NCBI RefSeq assembly: GCF_015351595.1
Contig: NZ_JADKPT010000013.1
Span: 106,307 to 170,306, forward strand
DNA: 64,000 bases
Direction of reading: 5' to 3'
Source of the DNA: Flavobacterium sp. LC2016-12
GTDB lineage: Bacteria; Bacteroidota; Bacteroidia; Flavobacteriales; Flavobacteriaceae
In this document: one piece after another, positions 1 to 7,840 of the stretch
How the letters are laid out: every line of letters starts with the position of its first letter
Numbering within the stretch: the first letter of the stretch is position 1
Notes under the pieces: model-generated
What the model was told of the DNA's origin: nothing
Databases searched by the model: none
The model's input: the letters and a program-made list of their open reading frames with translations, nothing else
Position numbers and translations under genes: made by a program

Positions 1-699
1 CTTTGTAAAACCCCAATTTAGCGTATTAAAAAGTACCAATTCATTTTTTAAAGTTGGTAATTCTAAAATTAACTTGAGTGTTTCGTGCGCCATCATGGTT
101 CCAATAATTCCCGGTAAGGTTCCTAAAACACCATTCAAATTACAATTTGGAACCTCTTTGGGATTTGGCATTTCAGGGAATAAATCACGCAGGTTTTTAC
201 TTCCCTTATAATTAAAAACAGCAACCTGACCTTCAAATTTTAAAATGCTTCCGTAGACTAAAGGTTTCTGAAATTCAACACAAGTATCGTTTACCAAATA
301 ACGGGTTGCAAAATTATCAGAGCCATCTACAATAACATCGTATTGCTGCATAATTGTTGAAGCATTTTCTAAAGTCAGTTTTTCGTTAATGGCTTCAACT
401 TTAATTAATGGATTTAGTTTGGAAACAACTTCTTTTGCAACAAGCGATTTCTCTTGCCCAATTTCATTTTCGGTATATAATATCTGTCTGTGTAAGTTGT
501 GAATCTCAATAGTATCAAAATCCATAATTCCAATAAAACCAACACCTGCAGTTGCAATATATTGTAAAATTGGACAGCCTAAGCCTCCAGCGCCAATGAC
601 CAATACTCTTGCTTTTTTGAGTTTTTCCTGTCCTTCATCGCCAATTTCGGGAAGGATGGTTTGTCGGTTGTAACGTAGAAATTCTTGTATGATGCTCAT
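1..699 (-). CDS. thiF: ThiF/MoeB-type adenylyltransferase, partial (C-terminus beyond window edge)
   Basis: E1-like enzyme that adenylates the C-terminal glycine of ThiS so that sulfur can be loaded for thiazole synthesis. The 233 visible codons start at the ATG at 699 and stay open to base 1, so the 3' end is missing. The nucleotide-binding loop GAGGLGCPILQ lies near residue 37, followed by the acidic DFDTIEIHNLHRQI segment, both typical of ThiF/MoeB/HesA. The first zinc-binding CXXC that usually precedes LFPE is not present: the sequence reads KNLRDLFPE near residue 175. A rhodanese or other C-terminal domain cannot be judged. It is the last visible gene of the thi operon, and its placement beside thiH/thiG/thiS favours ThiF over MoeB. 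Confidence 0.9.
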   Translation of the reverse strand, partial: MSIIQEFLRYNRQTILPEIGDEGQEKLKKARVLVIGAGGLGCPILQYIATAGVGFIGIMDFDTIEIHNLHRQILYTENEIGQEKSLVAKEVVSKLNPLIKVEAINEKLTLENASTIMQQYDVIVDGSDNFATRYLVNDTCVEFQKPLVYGSILKFEGQVAVFNYKGSKNLRDLFPEMPNPKEVPNCNLNGVLGTLPGIIGTMMAHETLKLILELPTLKNELVLFNTLNWGFTK

Positions 700-721
700 T
701 TTTTTTTAAGTTTTAAAGTTT

Positions 722-776
722 GAAAGTCGAAAGTCATAAAGTCAAAAGTTGGTAGACTTTATGACTTTCGACTTTC
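722..776. repeat. Perfect inverted repeat at the thiH 3' end
   Basis: Two perfect 22-base arms (722-743 and 755-776) flank an 11-base spacer. Each arm contains GAAAGTC-type heptamers. The right arm overlaps the thiH stop codon (759-761) and encodes the last residues of ThiH. The transcript of the thi operon would fold here into a long hairpin between thiH and thiF. No T-run follows on the minus strand, so it is not a classical intrinsic terminator. Confidence 0.85.
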
Positions 777-1895
777 AGACCTTTGACTAAATGTTCTATC
801 CCAATCCTTCCAGATTGGTTCGTAGCCTGATTTTTTTATGATTTGTGCTATTTCATTTGCAGAACGCTCATCACTGATTTCAAATTGTTCCAACGATTGT
901 GGGTCAACAACATAACCACCCGGATTGGTTTTAGAACCGGCACTCATACTGGTTACGCCAATCGGAATAATATTGTTTCTGAATTTTTCGTTTTCACGAG
1001 TTGAGATTGAGATTTCGAGATCTTCATTCCATAAACGATAAGCGCAGATTAGTTGTGTCAAATCTTTGTCATCCATAATAAAATTAGGTTCGATAATGCC
1101 TTCAGCGGGACGTAATCTCGGAAATGAAACCGAATATTTCGTTTGCCAATATTTCTTTTGCAGATAATCTAAATGAAGTGCGTTGAAAAAACTATCGGTT
1201 CGCCAATCTTCTAAACCTAATAAAACGCCTAATCCAATTTTATGAATTCCGGCAGTTCCAATTCGGTCAGGAGTTTCTAATCGATAATCAAAATTTGATT
1301 TTTTTCCTTTCGTATGATATTTTTTGTAAACTTCCTGGTGATAGGTTTCCTGATACACCAATACAGAATAAACACCAGCTTCATGCAAACGTTCATAATC
1401 TTCAGTAGAAAGTGGTTGGACTTCAACAGAAATAATCGAAAATTGTTCTCGTATTAAAGCAATTGCATTCAGGAAATAATTAATGTTTACGGTGTAATTT
1501 GCTTCGCCGGTCACCAATAAAACATGATCAAAACCAACATTTTTTAATGCTTCAACTTCGAGTTTTATCTCTGCGTCTGTAAGTGTTTTTCGTTTGATTT
1601 TATTGTCTAAGCTGAAACCGCAATACGTACAAATGTTTTGGCATTCGTTGCTTAAATATAATGGCGCATACATTTGAATCGTTTTTCCGAAACGCTTCTT
1701 GGTTATTTCATGACATTGCTGTGCCATTTGCTCTAGATAGTTTTGGGCAATAGGAGAAATCAAAACTAAAAAATCATCTAGAGCTCGTTTTGTTTTTGCC
1801 AACGCACGTTCGACATCCTGAGAAGTTGTGTGGTATATTTTAGATTGAATATTATCCCAATTATATTGCTCAAATATTGCTTTAAATGTTTTCAT
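759..1895 (-). CDS. thiH: 2-iminoacetate synthase (tyrosine lyase) ThiH
   Basis: Radical SAM enzyme that splits tyrosine into p-cresol and dehydroglycine (2-iminoacetate), the C-N donor used by ThiG for the thiazole ring. The SAM cluster motif CXXXCXXC is C85-C89-C92 in ECQNICTYCGF. The ATG at 1895 is chosen because MKTF...WDNI followed by DVERAL matches the ThiH family N-terminus; an in-frame TTG further upstream lies in a repeat. At 378 aa it has the usual family length. The last about six residues (SESRKS) are encoded by the arm of the inverted repeat at 755-776, so the C-terminal tail is repeat-derived. It lies between thiG and thiF in the operon. Confidence 0.95.
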   Translation of the reverse strand: MKTFKAIFEQYNWDNIQSKIYHTTSQDVERALAKTKRALDDFLVLISPIAQNYLEQMAQQCHEITKKRFGKTIQMYAPLYLSNECQNICTYCGFSLDNKIKRKTLTDAEIKLEVEALKNVGFDHVLLVTGEANYTVNINYFLNAIALIREQFSIISVEVQPLSTEDYERLHEAGVYSVLVYQETYHQEVYKKYHTKGKKSNFDYRLETPDRIGTAGIHKIGLGVLLGLEDWRTDSFFNALHLDYLQKKYWQTKYSVSFPRLRPAEGIIEPNFIMDDKDLTQLICAYRLWNEDLEISISTRENEKFRNNIIPIGVTSMSAGSKTNPGGYVVDPQSLEQFEISDERSANEIAQIIKKSGYEPIWKDWDRTFSQRSESRKS

Positions 1896-1910
1896 TTGGA
1901 TTGTGTTTTT

Positions 1911-2043
1911 TAACCGCAAAGTGCGCTAAGGATTACGCAAAGTTCGCAAAGCTTTGTGTTTTTTGTTTTTTGTTTTTTGTTTTGATGAAAAGTTCGCAAA
2001 GCTTTGCGAACTTTGCGTAAAACCCTTGCGAACTTTGCGGTTA
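1911..2043. repeat. Long imperfect inverted repeat between thiG and thiH
   Basis: Left arm 1911-1956 (starts TAACCGCAAAGTGCGC) and right arm 1997-2043 (ends GAACTTTGCGGTTA) are nearly complementary over 46-47 bases. Each arm also contains internal copies of CGCAAAG/CTTTGCG. The loop holds three copies of the heptamer GTTTTTT (1958-1978). The element fills the whole thiG-thiH gap and would be transcribed as a large stem-loop. It resembles dispersed intergenic repeats of Flavobacterium genomes; copy number elsewhere cannot be seen here. Confidence 0.8.
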
Positions 2044-2046
2044 AAT

Positions 2047-2823
2047 TTATTCGTAAAGAAATGAAGTCAAAGGACTAGAAGCAATCGCATGATTTTGTTG
2101 ATTCGCAATTTTAGCTTCAAAAGCTTTTCGTCCTGCAATAACGGCTTCTTTGAAAGCTTCAGCCATTAATTTTGGATTTCCGGCTACGGCAATTGCAGTA
2201 TTGACCAAAACAGCATCGGCACCAATTTCCATTGCTTTTGCAGCGTCAGATGGAGAGCCAATTCCTGCATCAATAATTACAGGAACATTACTTTTTTCGA
2301 TAATAATTTCCAGAAAATCAATAGTTTTTAATCCCTTATTACTTCCAATTGGTGAACCTAAAGGCATTACTGCCGTTGTTCCTGCACTCTCTAAATGTTT
2401 GCACAAAACAGGATCGGCATGAATGTAGGGCAATACAAAAAATCCAAGTTTTGCCAATTCCTCTGTTGCTCTTAAAGTCTCAATCGGGTCGGGCATTAAA
2501 TATTTTGGATCCGGATGAATTTCGAGTTTTACCCAATTGGTTTCAAGTGCTTCTCTTGCTAATTGTGCTGCGAAAACAGCTTCTTTGGCATTTCTCGCTC
2601 CTGAAGTATTGGGTAATAAATTGATTTTGGGATGTTTTAAATGCGATAAAATAGCATCAGTATCCGTTTCGAGATCGATACGTTTTAAGGCCACTGTTAC
2701 CAATTCACTTTCTGATGCCAAAATCGCTTCTTCCATTTGGATATTAGAACCAAATTTCCCTGTTCCCAAAAACAAACGCGATTTAAAACTTTTATCCCCA
2801 ATATTAAACAATGACGTTTGCAT
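2047..2823 (-). CDS. thiG: Thiazole synthase ThiG
   Basis: Condenses 1-deoxy-D-xylulose 5-phosphate, dehydroglycine from ThiH and ThiS-thiocarboxylate sulfur into the thiazole phosphate moiety. The 258-aa TIM barrel carries the family landmarks SRLFLGTGKF near residue 16, the presumed Schiff-base Lys99 in NWVKLEIHPD, LPDPIET-like MPDPIETLRA, and the phosphate-binding GSPIGSNKGL and DAGIGSPSDA loops. The ATG at 2823 overlaps the 3' end of thiE by 20 bases, which implies translational coupling. Nothing unusual within the protein. Confidence 0.96.
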   Translation of the reverse strand: MQTSLFNIGDKSFKSRLFLGTGKFGSNIQMEEAILASESELVTVALKRIDLETDTDAILSHLKHPKINLLPNTSGARNAKEAVFAAQLAREALETNWVKLEIHPDPKYLMPDPIETLRATEELAKLGFFVLPYIHADPVLCKHLESAGTTAVMPLGSPIGSNKGLKTIDFLEIIIEKSNVPVIIDAGIGSPSDAAKAMEIGADAVLVNTAIAVAGNPKLMAEAFKEAVIAGRKAFEAKIANQQNHAIASSPLTSFLYE

Positions 2824-3442
2824 ATAATTTTTCGTTGAGTTGTTGAATTAATTTTTCTTTTTGATCACTTTCAGTAATCATTCCAGAAACTGCTATTCCG
2901 TGAATTCCGGTTTCCATTAGCGGGCTTATATCATTTAATGTGATACCGCCAATAGCGTAAACTGGAATCTGTATTTTACTATTCTTTATTTTTTGAAGAA
3001 TGTTAAAATAGCCCGATAAACCTAAAATTGGGCTTAATTTTTCTTTTGTATTCGTAAATCGGAAAGGACCAAGCCCAATATAATCGCAACCATTTTTCAC
3101 GTGATTTTGAATATCTTCAAAAGTGTTGGCAGTTCCGCCGATAATTTTTGTATTTCCTAAAATTGCTCTGGCTTCTGCGATATTCATGTCGCTTAAACCT
3201 AAATGCACGCCATCTGCAGCGATTTGTTGTGCGAGATATAAATTGTCATTTACAATAAAATTGGCCAGATATTCTTCGCATAAAAATTTTACCGCTTCCG
3301 CTAAAGCAAAAGTGTCTTTGGCTGTTTGATTTTTGAAACGCAGTTGTATCCAATCACATCCGGCATCTAAGGCGTGATGAATATTATACAATTGTTCTTC
3401 GATTGTTTTTCCTTGCGAAATGTATTGCAGTTTATTGTACAT
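2804..3442 (-). CDS. thiE: Thiamine phosphate synthase ThiE
   Basis: Joins HMP pyrophosphate and thiazole phosphate to thiamine phosphate. The ATG at 3442 (MYNKLQYISQG) is preferred over an upstream in-frame TTG, giving 212 aa. Active-site landmarks are intact: QLRFK near residue 33, the ND pair at 65-66, GVHLG near 78, the phosphate-binding GPFRFTNTK at 125-133, and the C-terminal AIGGIT and GIAVSGMI loops. This retains the T..TK residues that the second ThiE-like protein of the operon (4154-4753) lacks, so it is the better candidate for the real synthase. It overlaps both neighbours, thiD by 11 bases and thiG by 20. Confidence 0.94.
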   Translation of the reverse strand: MYNKLQYISQGKTIEEQLYNIHHALDAGCDWIQLRFKNQTAKDTFALAEAVKFLCEEYLANFIVNDNLYLAQQIAADGVHLGLSDMNIAEARAILGNTKIIGGTANTFEDIQNHVKNGCDYIGLGPFRFTNTKEKLSPILGLSGYFNILQKIKNSKIQIPVYAIGGITLNDISPLMETGIHGIAVSGMITESDQKEKLIQQLNEKLYANVIV

Positions 3443-4187
3443 AGTGATATCCAATTAAAGTTGATGTTGAACTGAGGTATTTTTCTATGTAGGTTTTCGC
3501 ATTTTTACAAGCTTCTTCCAAAGTTTGGTCTAATGCCAGATTTGCGGCTATTGCTGCTGATAAAACACAACCGGAACCGTGTTTTTCAAAACATTTTTTT
3601 TGGGAAGTGGCAAATTCAATAATTTCATTTTTTAAGAACAAACGATCCGTACCAATTTCCGATTCGTTATGTCCTCCTTTTAGTAAAATGTTGGTTGGAA
3701 TTTCATTTTGGAGCCAGAATTTGTTTGGAACAAAACCGGGAAATAAAATTTCAATTTCATTGTAATTAGGCGTAATCAAATCAATTTTTGAAAGAATCTT
3801 ATTAAGATCTGAATCATCTTCGACTTTCAAAAACTCGAATTTTGTTGTGGATTTTAAAACCGGATCCCAAACAATTTTAGTAGCTGAAGACAACAGTTTT
3901 ATTGTCGAAAGAATTCGGTTTAGATAATGCAGGCTTGGCATAATCCCGATTTTTACCGTTTTGATTTTATAGCTTAGAAATAAGGTTTCAATAGAGCGGA
4001 TTACAAAACTCAAATTGGTCCATTGAATTTCATAAAAGCCATCTTCTGTCTGAATTGTATTTGCCGTTACAACAGCAAAACCGGTCACCTGATGTTGCTC
4101 GAATGTTTTAACATCAGCTAAAACACCCGCGCCACCACAAGGATCAAATCCTGCTATGCTAAGTACGAATGGGCGATTTGCTGACAT
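3432..4187 (-). CDS. thiD: Hydroxymethylpyrimidine/phosphomethylpyrimidine kinase ThiD
   Basis: Phosphorylates HMP and HMP phosphate to HMP pyrophosphate for ThiE. The 251-aa ribokinase-fold protein begins with the typical SIAGFDPCGGAGVLADVKTF segment (substrate and phosphate binding, residues 9-28), has the TPNYNEIEIL motif in the middle and the anion-hole/catalytic loop HGSGCVLSAAIAANLA near residue 203. It is a single-domain ThiD, not fused to ThiE as in some relatives. The start codon at 4187 lies inside the end of the preceding gene (34-base overlap), and its own end overlaps thiE by 11 bases. Confidence 0.95.
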   Translation of the reverse strand: MSANRPFVLSIAGFDPCGGAGVLADVKTFEQHQVTGFAVVTANTIQTEDGFYEIQWTNLSFVIRSIETLFLSYKIKTVKIGIMPSLHYLNRILSTIKLLSSATKIVWDPVLKSTTKFEFLKVEDDSDLNKILSKIDLITPNYNEIEILFPGFVPNKFWLQNEIPTNILLKGGHNESEIGTDRLFLKNEIIEFATSQKKCFEKHGSGCVLSAAIAANLALDQTLEEACKNAKTYIEKYLSSTSTLIGYHYVQ

Positions 4188-4753
4188 AATTTAAATTGTT
4201 TTACAGGGTTTTCACTATTCCAGATGCTTCCTAAAAGCGCGACATCATCAAAACCATTTTCAAGTGTTTTTTTGATGTTTTCAAGATCAATTCCGCCTAA
4301 AGCGATAACTTTTGTATTAAAATTTGTTTTTGATTTTAATTCCTCAAAAAGATCTTTTACAGGATAATATTCTTTCTTAGAAATGCTTTTAAAGACTGGA
4401 CTTAGAAATGCATATTCGAAACCTTTTTCTAAAGAATTAAAATCTTCTATAGAGTGAGTTGACGTTGAATACCTACAAGGTTTTGAAAACCTTGCAGGAA
4501 AGTCATGAGAATCTTTTCTGTCTTTTTCAGAAAAATGAATTCGGTTAATTCCAAAATTTTCAGCCAATTGATGATGACTGTGCAAAACCAAATGAGATCG
4601 AAATTCTACTTTTATCTGATTAATAAATTCCACCATTTCAACTTCAGAAAACTCAGGTTTCCGAATATGGAGCAAAGACAATCCTTCCTCAAATAAAGAA
4701 TTGATAATGCCAATTTCGCCAGAAATTGCAGAAGGATTTGTAATCACAATCAT
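4154..4753 (-). CDS. TenI/ThiE-like thiamine phosphate synthase family protein
   Basis: Second ThiE-fold protein of the operon, 199 aa, TIM-barrel family PF02581. LLHIRKPEF near residue 27, HSHHQLAENFGINRIHFSEKDR near 58-75, the STSTHSIEDFN segment, SPVFKSISKK near 118 and VIALGGID near 149 are recognisable. The T..TK phosphate-binding residues of true ThiE are replaced by S.SK and the second half is short, so a TenI-like thiazole tautomerase or regulatory role is as likely as synthase activity. Residues FPARFSKPCRYS just before STHS are encoded by a palindromic repeat (4472-4498) inserted in frame. It lies directly after thiC and overlaps thiD by 34 bases. Confidence 0.8.
   Translation of the reverse strand: MIVITNPSAISGEIGIINSLFEEGLSLLHIRKPEFSEVEMVEFINQIKVEFRSHLVLHSHHQLAENFGINRIHFSEKDRKDSHDFPARFSKPCRYSTSTHSIEDFNSLEKGFEYAFLSPVFKSISKKEYYPVKDLFEELKSKTNFNTKVIALGGIDLENIKKTLENGFDDVALLGSIWNSENPVKQFKLCQQIAHSYLA
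4472..4498. repeat. Palindromic repeat inserted in frame in the TenI/ThiE-like gene
   Basis: CCTACAAGGTTTT-G-AAAACCTTGCAGG, two 13-base arms with one mismatch around a single central base. This type of palindrome is usually intergenic in Flavobacterium (recalled, not checked). Here it is inside a coding region, keeps the frame, and encodes a Pro/Arg/Lys-rich surface-like insert immediately before the conserved STHS motif. Confidence 0.75.
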
Positions 4754-4793
4754 ATCTTTTATCTTTACTCTTGATTCTTGACTCTATTTTCTA

Positions 4794-6617
4794 CTAGATA
4801 TAAATCTCTTTCCCCTGTTCAATAAATTCTTCTGATTTCTCCTGCATTCCTTTTTCTGCGGCAGCGACATCTCTAATTTCCTGAGATATTTTCATAGAGC
4901 AGAATTTTGGCCCGCACATGGAGCAGAAATGTGCCACTTTTGCGCCATCCGCAGGAAGTGTTTCATCATGAAATTCTCTTGCAGTATCAGGATCAAGCGA
5001 TAGGTTAAACTGATCTTCCCAACGGAATTCGAAACGGGCTTTACTTAAAGCATTGTCTCGATATTGCGCACCTGGATGACCTTTGGCCAAATCCGCAGCA
5101 TGAGCTGAAATTTTATAAGTGATTACACCATCTTTTACGTCTTTTTTATTGGGTAAGCCAAGATGCTCTTTGGGCGTTACATAGCATAACATCGCACAAC
5201 CGTACCAGCCAATCATGGCAGCTCCAATTGCAGATGTAATATGATCATAACCTGGAGCAATATCCGTTGTTAATGGTCCAAGAGTATAAAAAGGCGCTTC
5301 GTTGCAATGCTCCAATTGCTTGTCCATATTTTCTTTAATCATGTGCATTGGCACGTGACCCGGCCCTTCAATAAAAACCTGAACATCATGTTTCCAGGCT
5401 ATTTTGGTTAATTCTCCAAGCGTTTCTAATTCGGCAAATTGCGCAGCGTCGTTAGCATCAGCAATCGAACCCGGACGTAAACCATCTCCAAGAGAAAAAG
5501 CAACATCATACTGTTTCATGATTTCGCAGATTTCCTCGAAGTGGGTATATAAGAAGTTTTCTTTATGATGAAACAAACACCATTTTGCCATAATCGATCC
5601 GCCACGGGAAACGATACCTGTAACACGATCAGCAGTTAAATGAATGTAACGCAATAAAACTCCAGCGTGAATCGTGAAATACGAAACGCCTTGCTCGGCC
5701 TGTTCAATTAAAGTATCACGGAAAACTTCCCAGGTTAAATCTTCGGCAATTCCTTTTACTTTTTCCAATGCCTGATAAATTGGAACCGTACCAATTGGAA
5801 CCGGTGAATTACGAATAATCCATTCTCTGGTTTCGTGAATGTTTTTCCCTGTTGACAAATCCATAATAGTATCGGCTCCCCAACGGCAAGCCCAAACTGC
5901 TTTTTCAACTTCTTCTTCAATGCTCGAAGTCACGGCGCTATTACCAATATTGGCGTTTATTTTGACCAAAAAATTACGGCCAACAATCATTGGTTCGCTT
6001 TCAGGATGGTTGATGTTGTTTGGAATAATGGCTCTTCCACAAGCAACTTCACTTCTAACAAATTCAGGAGTAATTTTGCTTTTTGGTGTATTTGCCCCAA
6101 AACTATGTCCGGCATGCTGGCATTGCATTGCCTTGGTTTGCTCGTTTAAAAGTTCAATGCGTTGGTTTTCACGAATCGCAATATATTCCATTTCAGGAGT
6201 TATGATTCCTTGTTTGGCATAATACAATTGCGTTACGTTTGCCCCTTTTTTAGCACGTTTTGGCTGATGTAAATATTCAAATCGAAGATGATTTAAGCTT
6301 TCATCTTTCAAACGGGTTTGACCATAATCAGAAGTTATTTCATTTAAAATTTCAACATCATTTCGATCGAGAATCCAGCTTTCGCGTAAGCGTGGCAATC
6401 CTTTTCGAATGTCGATTTCAATGTTTGGATCTGTGTAAGCACCTGAAGTATCGTAAACAGTTACAGGTGGATTTTTCTCAATTCCGCCATTCGAAAGTTT
6501 GGTGTCGCTTAAAATGACTTCGCGCATCGCAACTTTTATGGGATGAATTTCGCCATTGACGTAAACTTTTTTAGAATTCGGAAAAGGTGTTCTGGAAATT
6601 TGTTCTTCTGTTGTCAT
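4794..6617 (-). CDS. thiC: Phosphomethylpyrimidine synthase ThiC
   Basis: Radical SAM enzyme that rearranges 5-aminoimidazole ribotide into HMP phosphate. At 607 aa it has full family length, with the N-terminal ThiC-associated domain (VYDTSGAYTDP near 54) and the barrel containing MDLSTGKNIHETREWI, YFTIHAGVLLRYI and EGPGHVPMHMIKENM. The C-terminal cluster motif CXXCXXXXC is present as CSMCGPKFCSM near residue 565. It is the first large gene downstream of thiS and is controlled by the TPP riboswitch. The 173-base thiS-thiC gap contains heptamer repeats (6627-6654) and GGAATTT repeats (6744-6757) but no gene. Confidence 0.97.
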   Translation of the reverse strand: MTTEEQISRTPFPNSKKVYVNGEIHPIKVAMREVILSDTKLSNGGIEKNPPVTVYDTSGAYTDPNIEIDIRKGLPRLRESWILDRNDVEILNEITSDYGQTRLKDESLNHLRFEYLHQPKRAKKGANVTQLYYAKQGIITPEMEYIAIRENQRIELLNEQTKAMQCQHAGHSFGANTPKSKITPEFVRSEVACGRAIIPNNINHPESEPMIVGRNFLVKINANIGNSAVTSSIEEEVEKAVWACRWGADTIMDLSTGKNIHETREWIIRNSPVPIGTVPIYQALEKVKGIAEDLTWEVFRDTLIEQAEQGVSYFTIHAGVLLRYIHLTADRVTGIVSRGGSIMAKWCLFHHKENFLYTHFEEICEIMKQYDVAFSLGDGLRPGSIADANDAAQFAELETLGELTKIAWKHDVQVFIEGPGHVPMHMIKENMDKQLEHCNEAPFYTLGPLTTDIAPGYDHITSAIGAAMIGWYGCAMLCYVTPKEHLGLPNKKDVKDGVITYKISAHAADLAKGHPGAQYRDNALSKARFEFRWEDQFNLSLDPDTAREFHDETLPADGAKVAHFCSMCGPKFCSMKISQEIRDVAAAEKGMQEKSEEFIEQGKEIYI

Positions 6618-6626
6618 AGTTTTTTT

Positions 6627-6654
6627 GTTTCAAGTTTCAAGTTTCAGGTTTCAG
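6627..6654. repeat. Heptamer tandem array upstream of thiC
   Basis: Four consecutive 7-base units GTTTCAA, GTTTCAA, GTTTCAG, GTTTCAG. A related array (GTTTCAA, GTTTCAG, GTTTCAT) lies at 7219-7239 upstream of the riboswitch, and two GGAATTT heptamers lie at 6744-6757. Confidence 0.7.
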
Positions 6655-6790
6655 GTTGATCTTGATTGTGTTGAATGTTAGATAAAATAATAGATGGTTC
6701 TGTAGAGGCGCAAAGCAGTGCGTCTTTTAAGCGTGCCTAAGTTGGAATTTGGAATTTATTTTTTGGAATTTATCCCGCTAGCTATTGGGA

Positions 6791-6997
6791 CTATCCTCCC
6801 TGAGTAGCAGAAATAATCAGAATTTCGTCAGTTTCTTGTACGAGATGTTGGTTCCAATTGATCCTTGGAACAACGGTGTTGTTAATGGCAACGGCAATTC
6901 CGTTTTGTTTGTTTGGAATTTCGAGATCGAGCAATGATTGAACGCTTAGCGATTCAGCATTGAACTTTTTGATTTGTTGGTTGATTTTTAGTTCCAT
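6791..6997 (-). CDS. thiS: Sulfur carrier protein ThiS
   Basis: Ubiquitin-like sulfur carrier of 68 aa. Its C-terminal GG (ISATQGG) is adenylated by ThiF and converted to a thiocarboxylate that donates sulfur to ThiG. The family signature GIAVAINNTVVPRINWNQH is visible in the middle (residues 33-51). The ATG at 6997 is preceded by AAAGGA, a rather good ribosome binding site for this group. It is the first gene after the TPP riboswitch, separated from it by a palindrome at 7018-7045. Confidence 0.95.
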   Translation of the reverse strand: MELKINQQIKKFNAESLSVQSLLDLEIPNKQNGIAVAINNTVVPRINWNQHLVQETDEILIISATQGG

Positions 6998-7017
6998 TCC
7001 TTTAGATTTAGTTTCTT

Positions 7018-7045
7018 GTAGAGACGCACTGCCGTGCGTCTCTAC
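7018..7045. repeat. Perfect palindrome between TPP riboswitch and thiS
   Basis: GTAGAGACGCAC / GTGCGTCTCTAC, two perfect 12-base arms with a 4-base loop, 21 bases upstream of the thiS start and about 50 bases downstream of the riboswitch core. A degenerate relative (GTAGAGGCGCAAAGCAGTGCGTC) lies near 6702-6724 between thiS and thiC. There is no T-run after it on the minus strand, so it is not a standard terminator, but its position makes it a possible part of the expression platform. Confidence 0.8.
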
Positions 7046-7096
7046 TTTAGGAATGGCTACAAAAACGCATAAAAATGCGCGCAGAAGTCATCTTAC

Positions 7097-7175
7097 TTTT
7101 CCCTACGCTAGTATGAACTAGATCAGGTTCAGAGGGTAAAATCTCAGCCTGCTTATTTAGCAGACACCCCTAAAG
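7097..7175 (-). promoter_or_regulatory. TPP riboswitch (THI element)
   Basis: Read on the minus strand, the segment contains the conserved THI pieces in order: TAGGGGTG, then CTGAGAT, ACCCTCTGAACCTGATC and TAGCGTAGGGAAAAG. These form the P1-P5 core that binds thiamine pyrophosphate. A TACATTTG box (7183-7190, minus) lies immediately upstream, so transcription would start right at the aptamer. It controls thiS-thiC-...-thiF. Confidence 0.97.
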
Positions 7176-7270
7176 TGTGAAGCAAATGTAATAAAATTTT
7201 GTTTGGTTGTTTGAAAAAGTTTCAAGTTTCAGGTTTCATGTTGTTTCTGAGAACTGAAAACTGAGGCTAT

Positions 7271-7840
7271 TTACTTAGCTCTTTTCCAGCAATCTTCCGC
7301 GTGATCATTGACCATTCCGGTGGCTTGCATGTGTGCATAAATGACGGTTGAACCAACGAATTTAAAACCTCTTTTTTTTAAATCTTTACTGATTTCGTCA
7401 GAAAGTGGAGTAGTGGCCGGAGCATCTTTTGACGTTTTGAGATTATTTATAATTGGTTTTCCGTTGGTGTATTTCCAAATATAATCAGAGAAACTACCAA
7501 ATTCGTCCTGTACTTTCATAAAAGCCTGAGCGTTGGAAACTGCTGCTTTTATTTTTAGTTTATTTCTGATAATTCCGGTATTCTGCATTAATTCCTCGAC
7601 TTTATCTTCAGAATAATGCGCTATTTTTTTATAATCAAAATGGTCAAATGCATTTCTGAAATTCTCCCTTTTGTTTAAAATGGTAATCCAGCTTAATCCG
7701 GCCTGAAAAGTTTCTAAAATCAAAAATTCGAATAAGGTAGGATCGTCATAAACTGGAACGCCCCATTCTTCGTCATGGTATTTTTTATATAAATCGCTGG
7801 AAGTACACCAGCCACATCGAATTAAATCTTCGTTTTCCAT
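7271..7840 (-). CDS. tag: DNA-3-methyladenine glycosylase I (Tag)
   Basis: Excises 3-methyladenine from alkylated DNA. The 189-aa protein aligns to the family from end to end: RCGWC at the N-terminus, YHDEEWGVP near 21, LETFQAGLSWITIL with the catalytic-region glutamate near 43, and NDHAEDCWK at the C-terminus. The zinc-snap ligands are present as C9, H22, H180 and C184. Its ATG shares one base with the stop codon of the preceding lipoprotein gene (TAATG), so the two are probably co-transcribed and translationally coupled although functionally unrelated. Confidence 0.95.
   Translation of the reverse strand: MENEDLIRCGWCTSSDLYKKYHDEEWGVPVYDDPTLFEFLILETFQAGLSWITILNKRENFRNAFDHFDYKKIAHYSEDKVEELMQNTGIIRNKLKIKAAVSNAQAFMKVQDEFGSFSDYIWKYTNGKPIINNLKTSKDAPATTPLSDEISKDLKKRGFKFVGSTVIYAHMQATGMVNDHAEDCWKRAK

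Noticed and set aside
1896..1919. Upstream TTG start of ThiH
   Set aside because: It lies in the inverted repeat and adds residues not found at ThiH N-termini; the ATG at 1895 gives the expected MKTF start.
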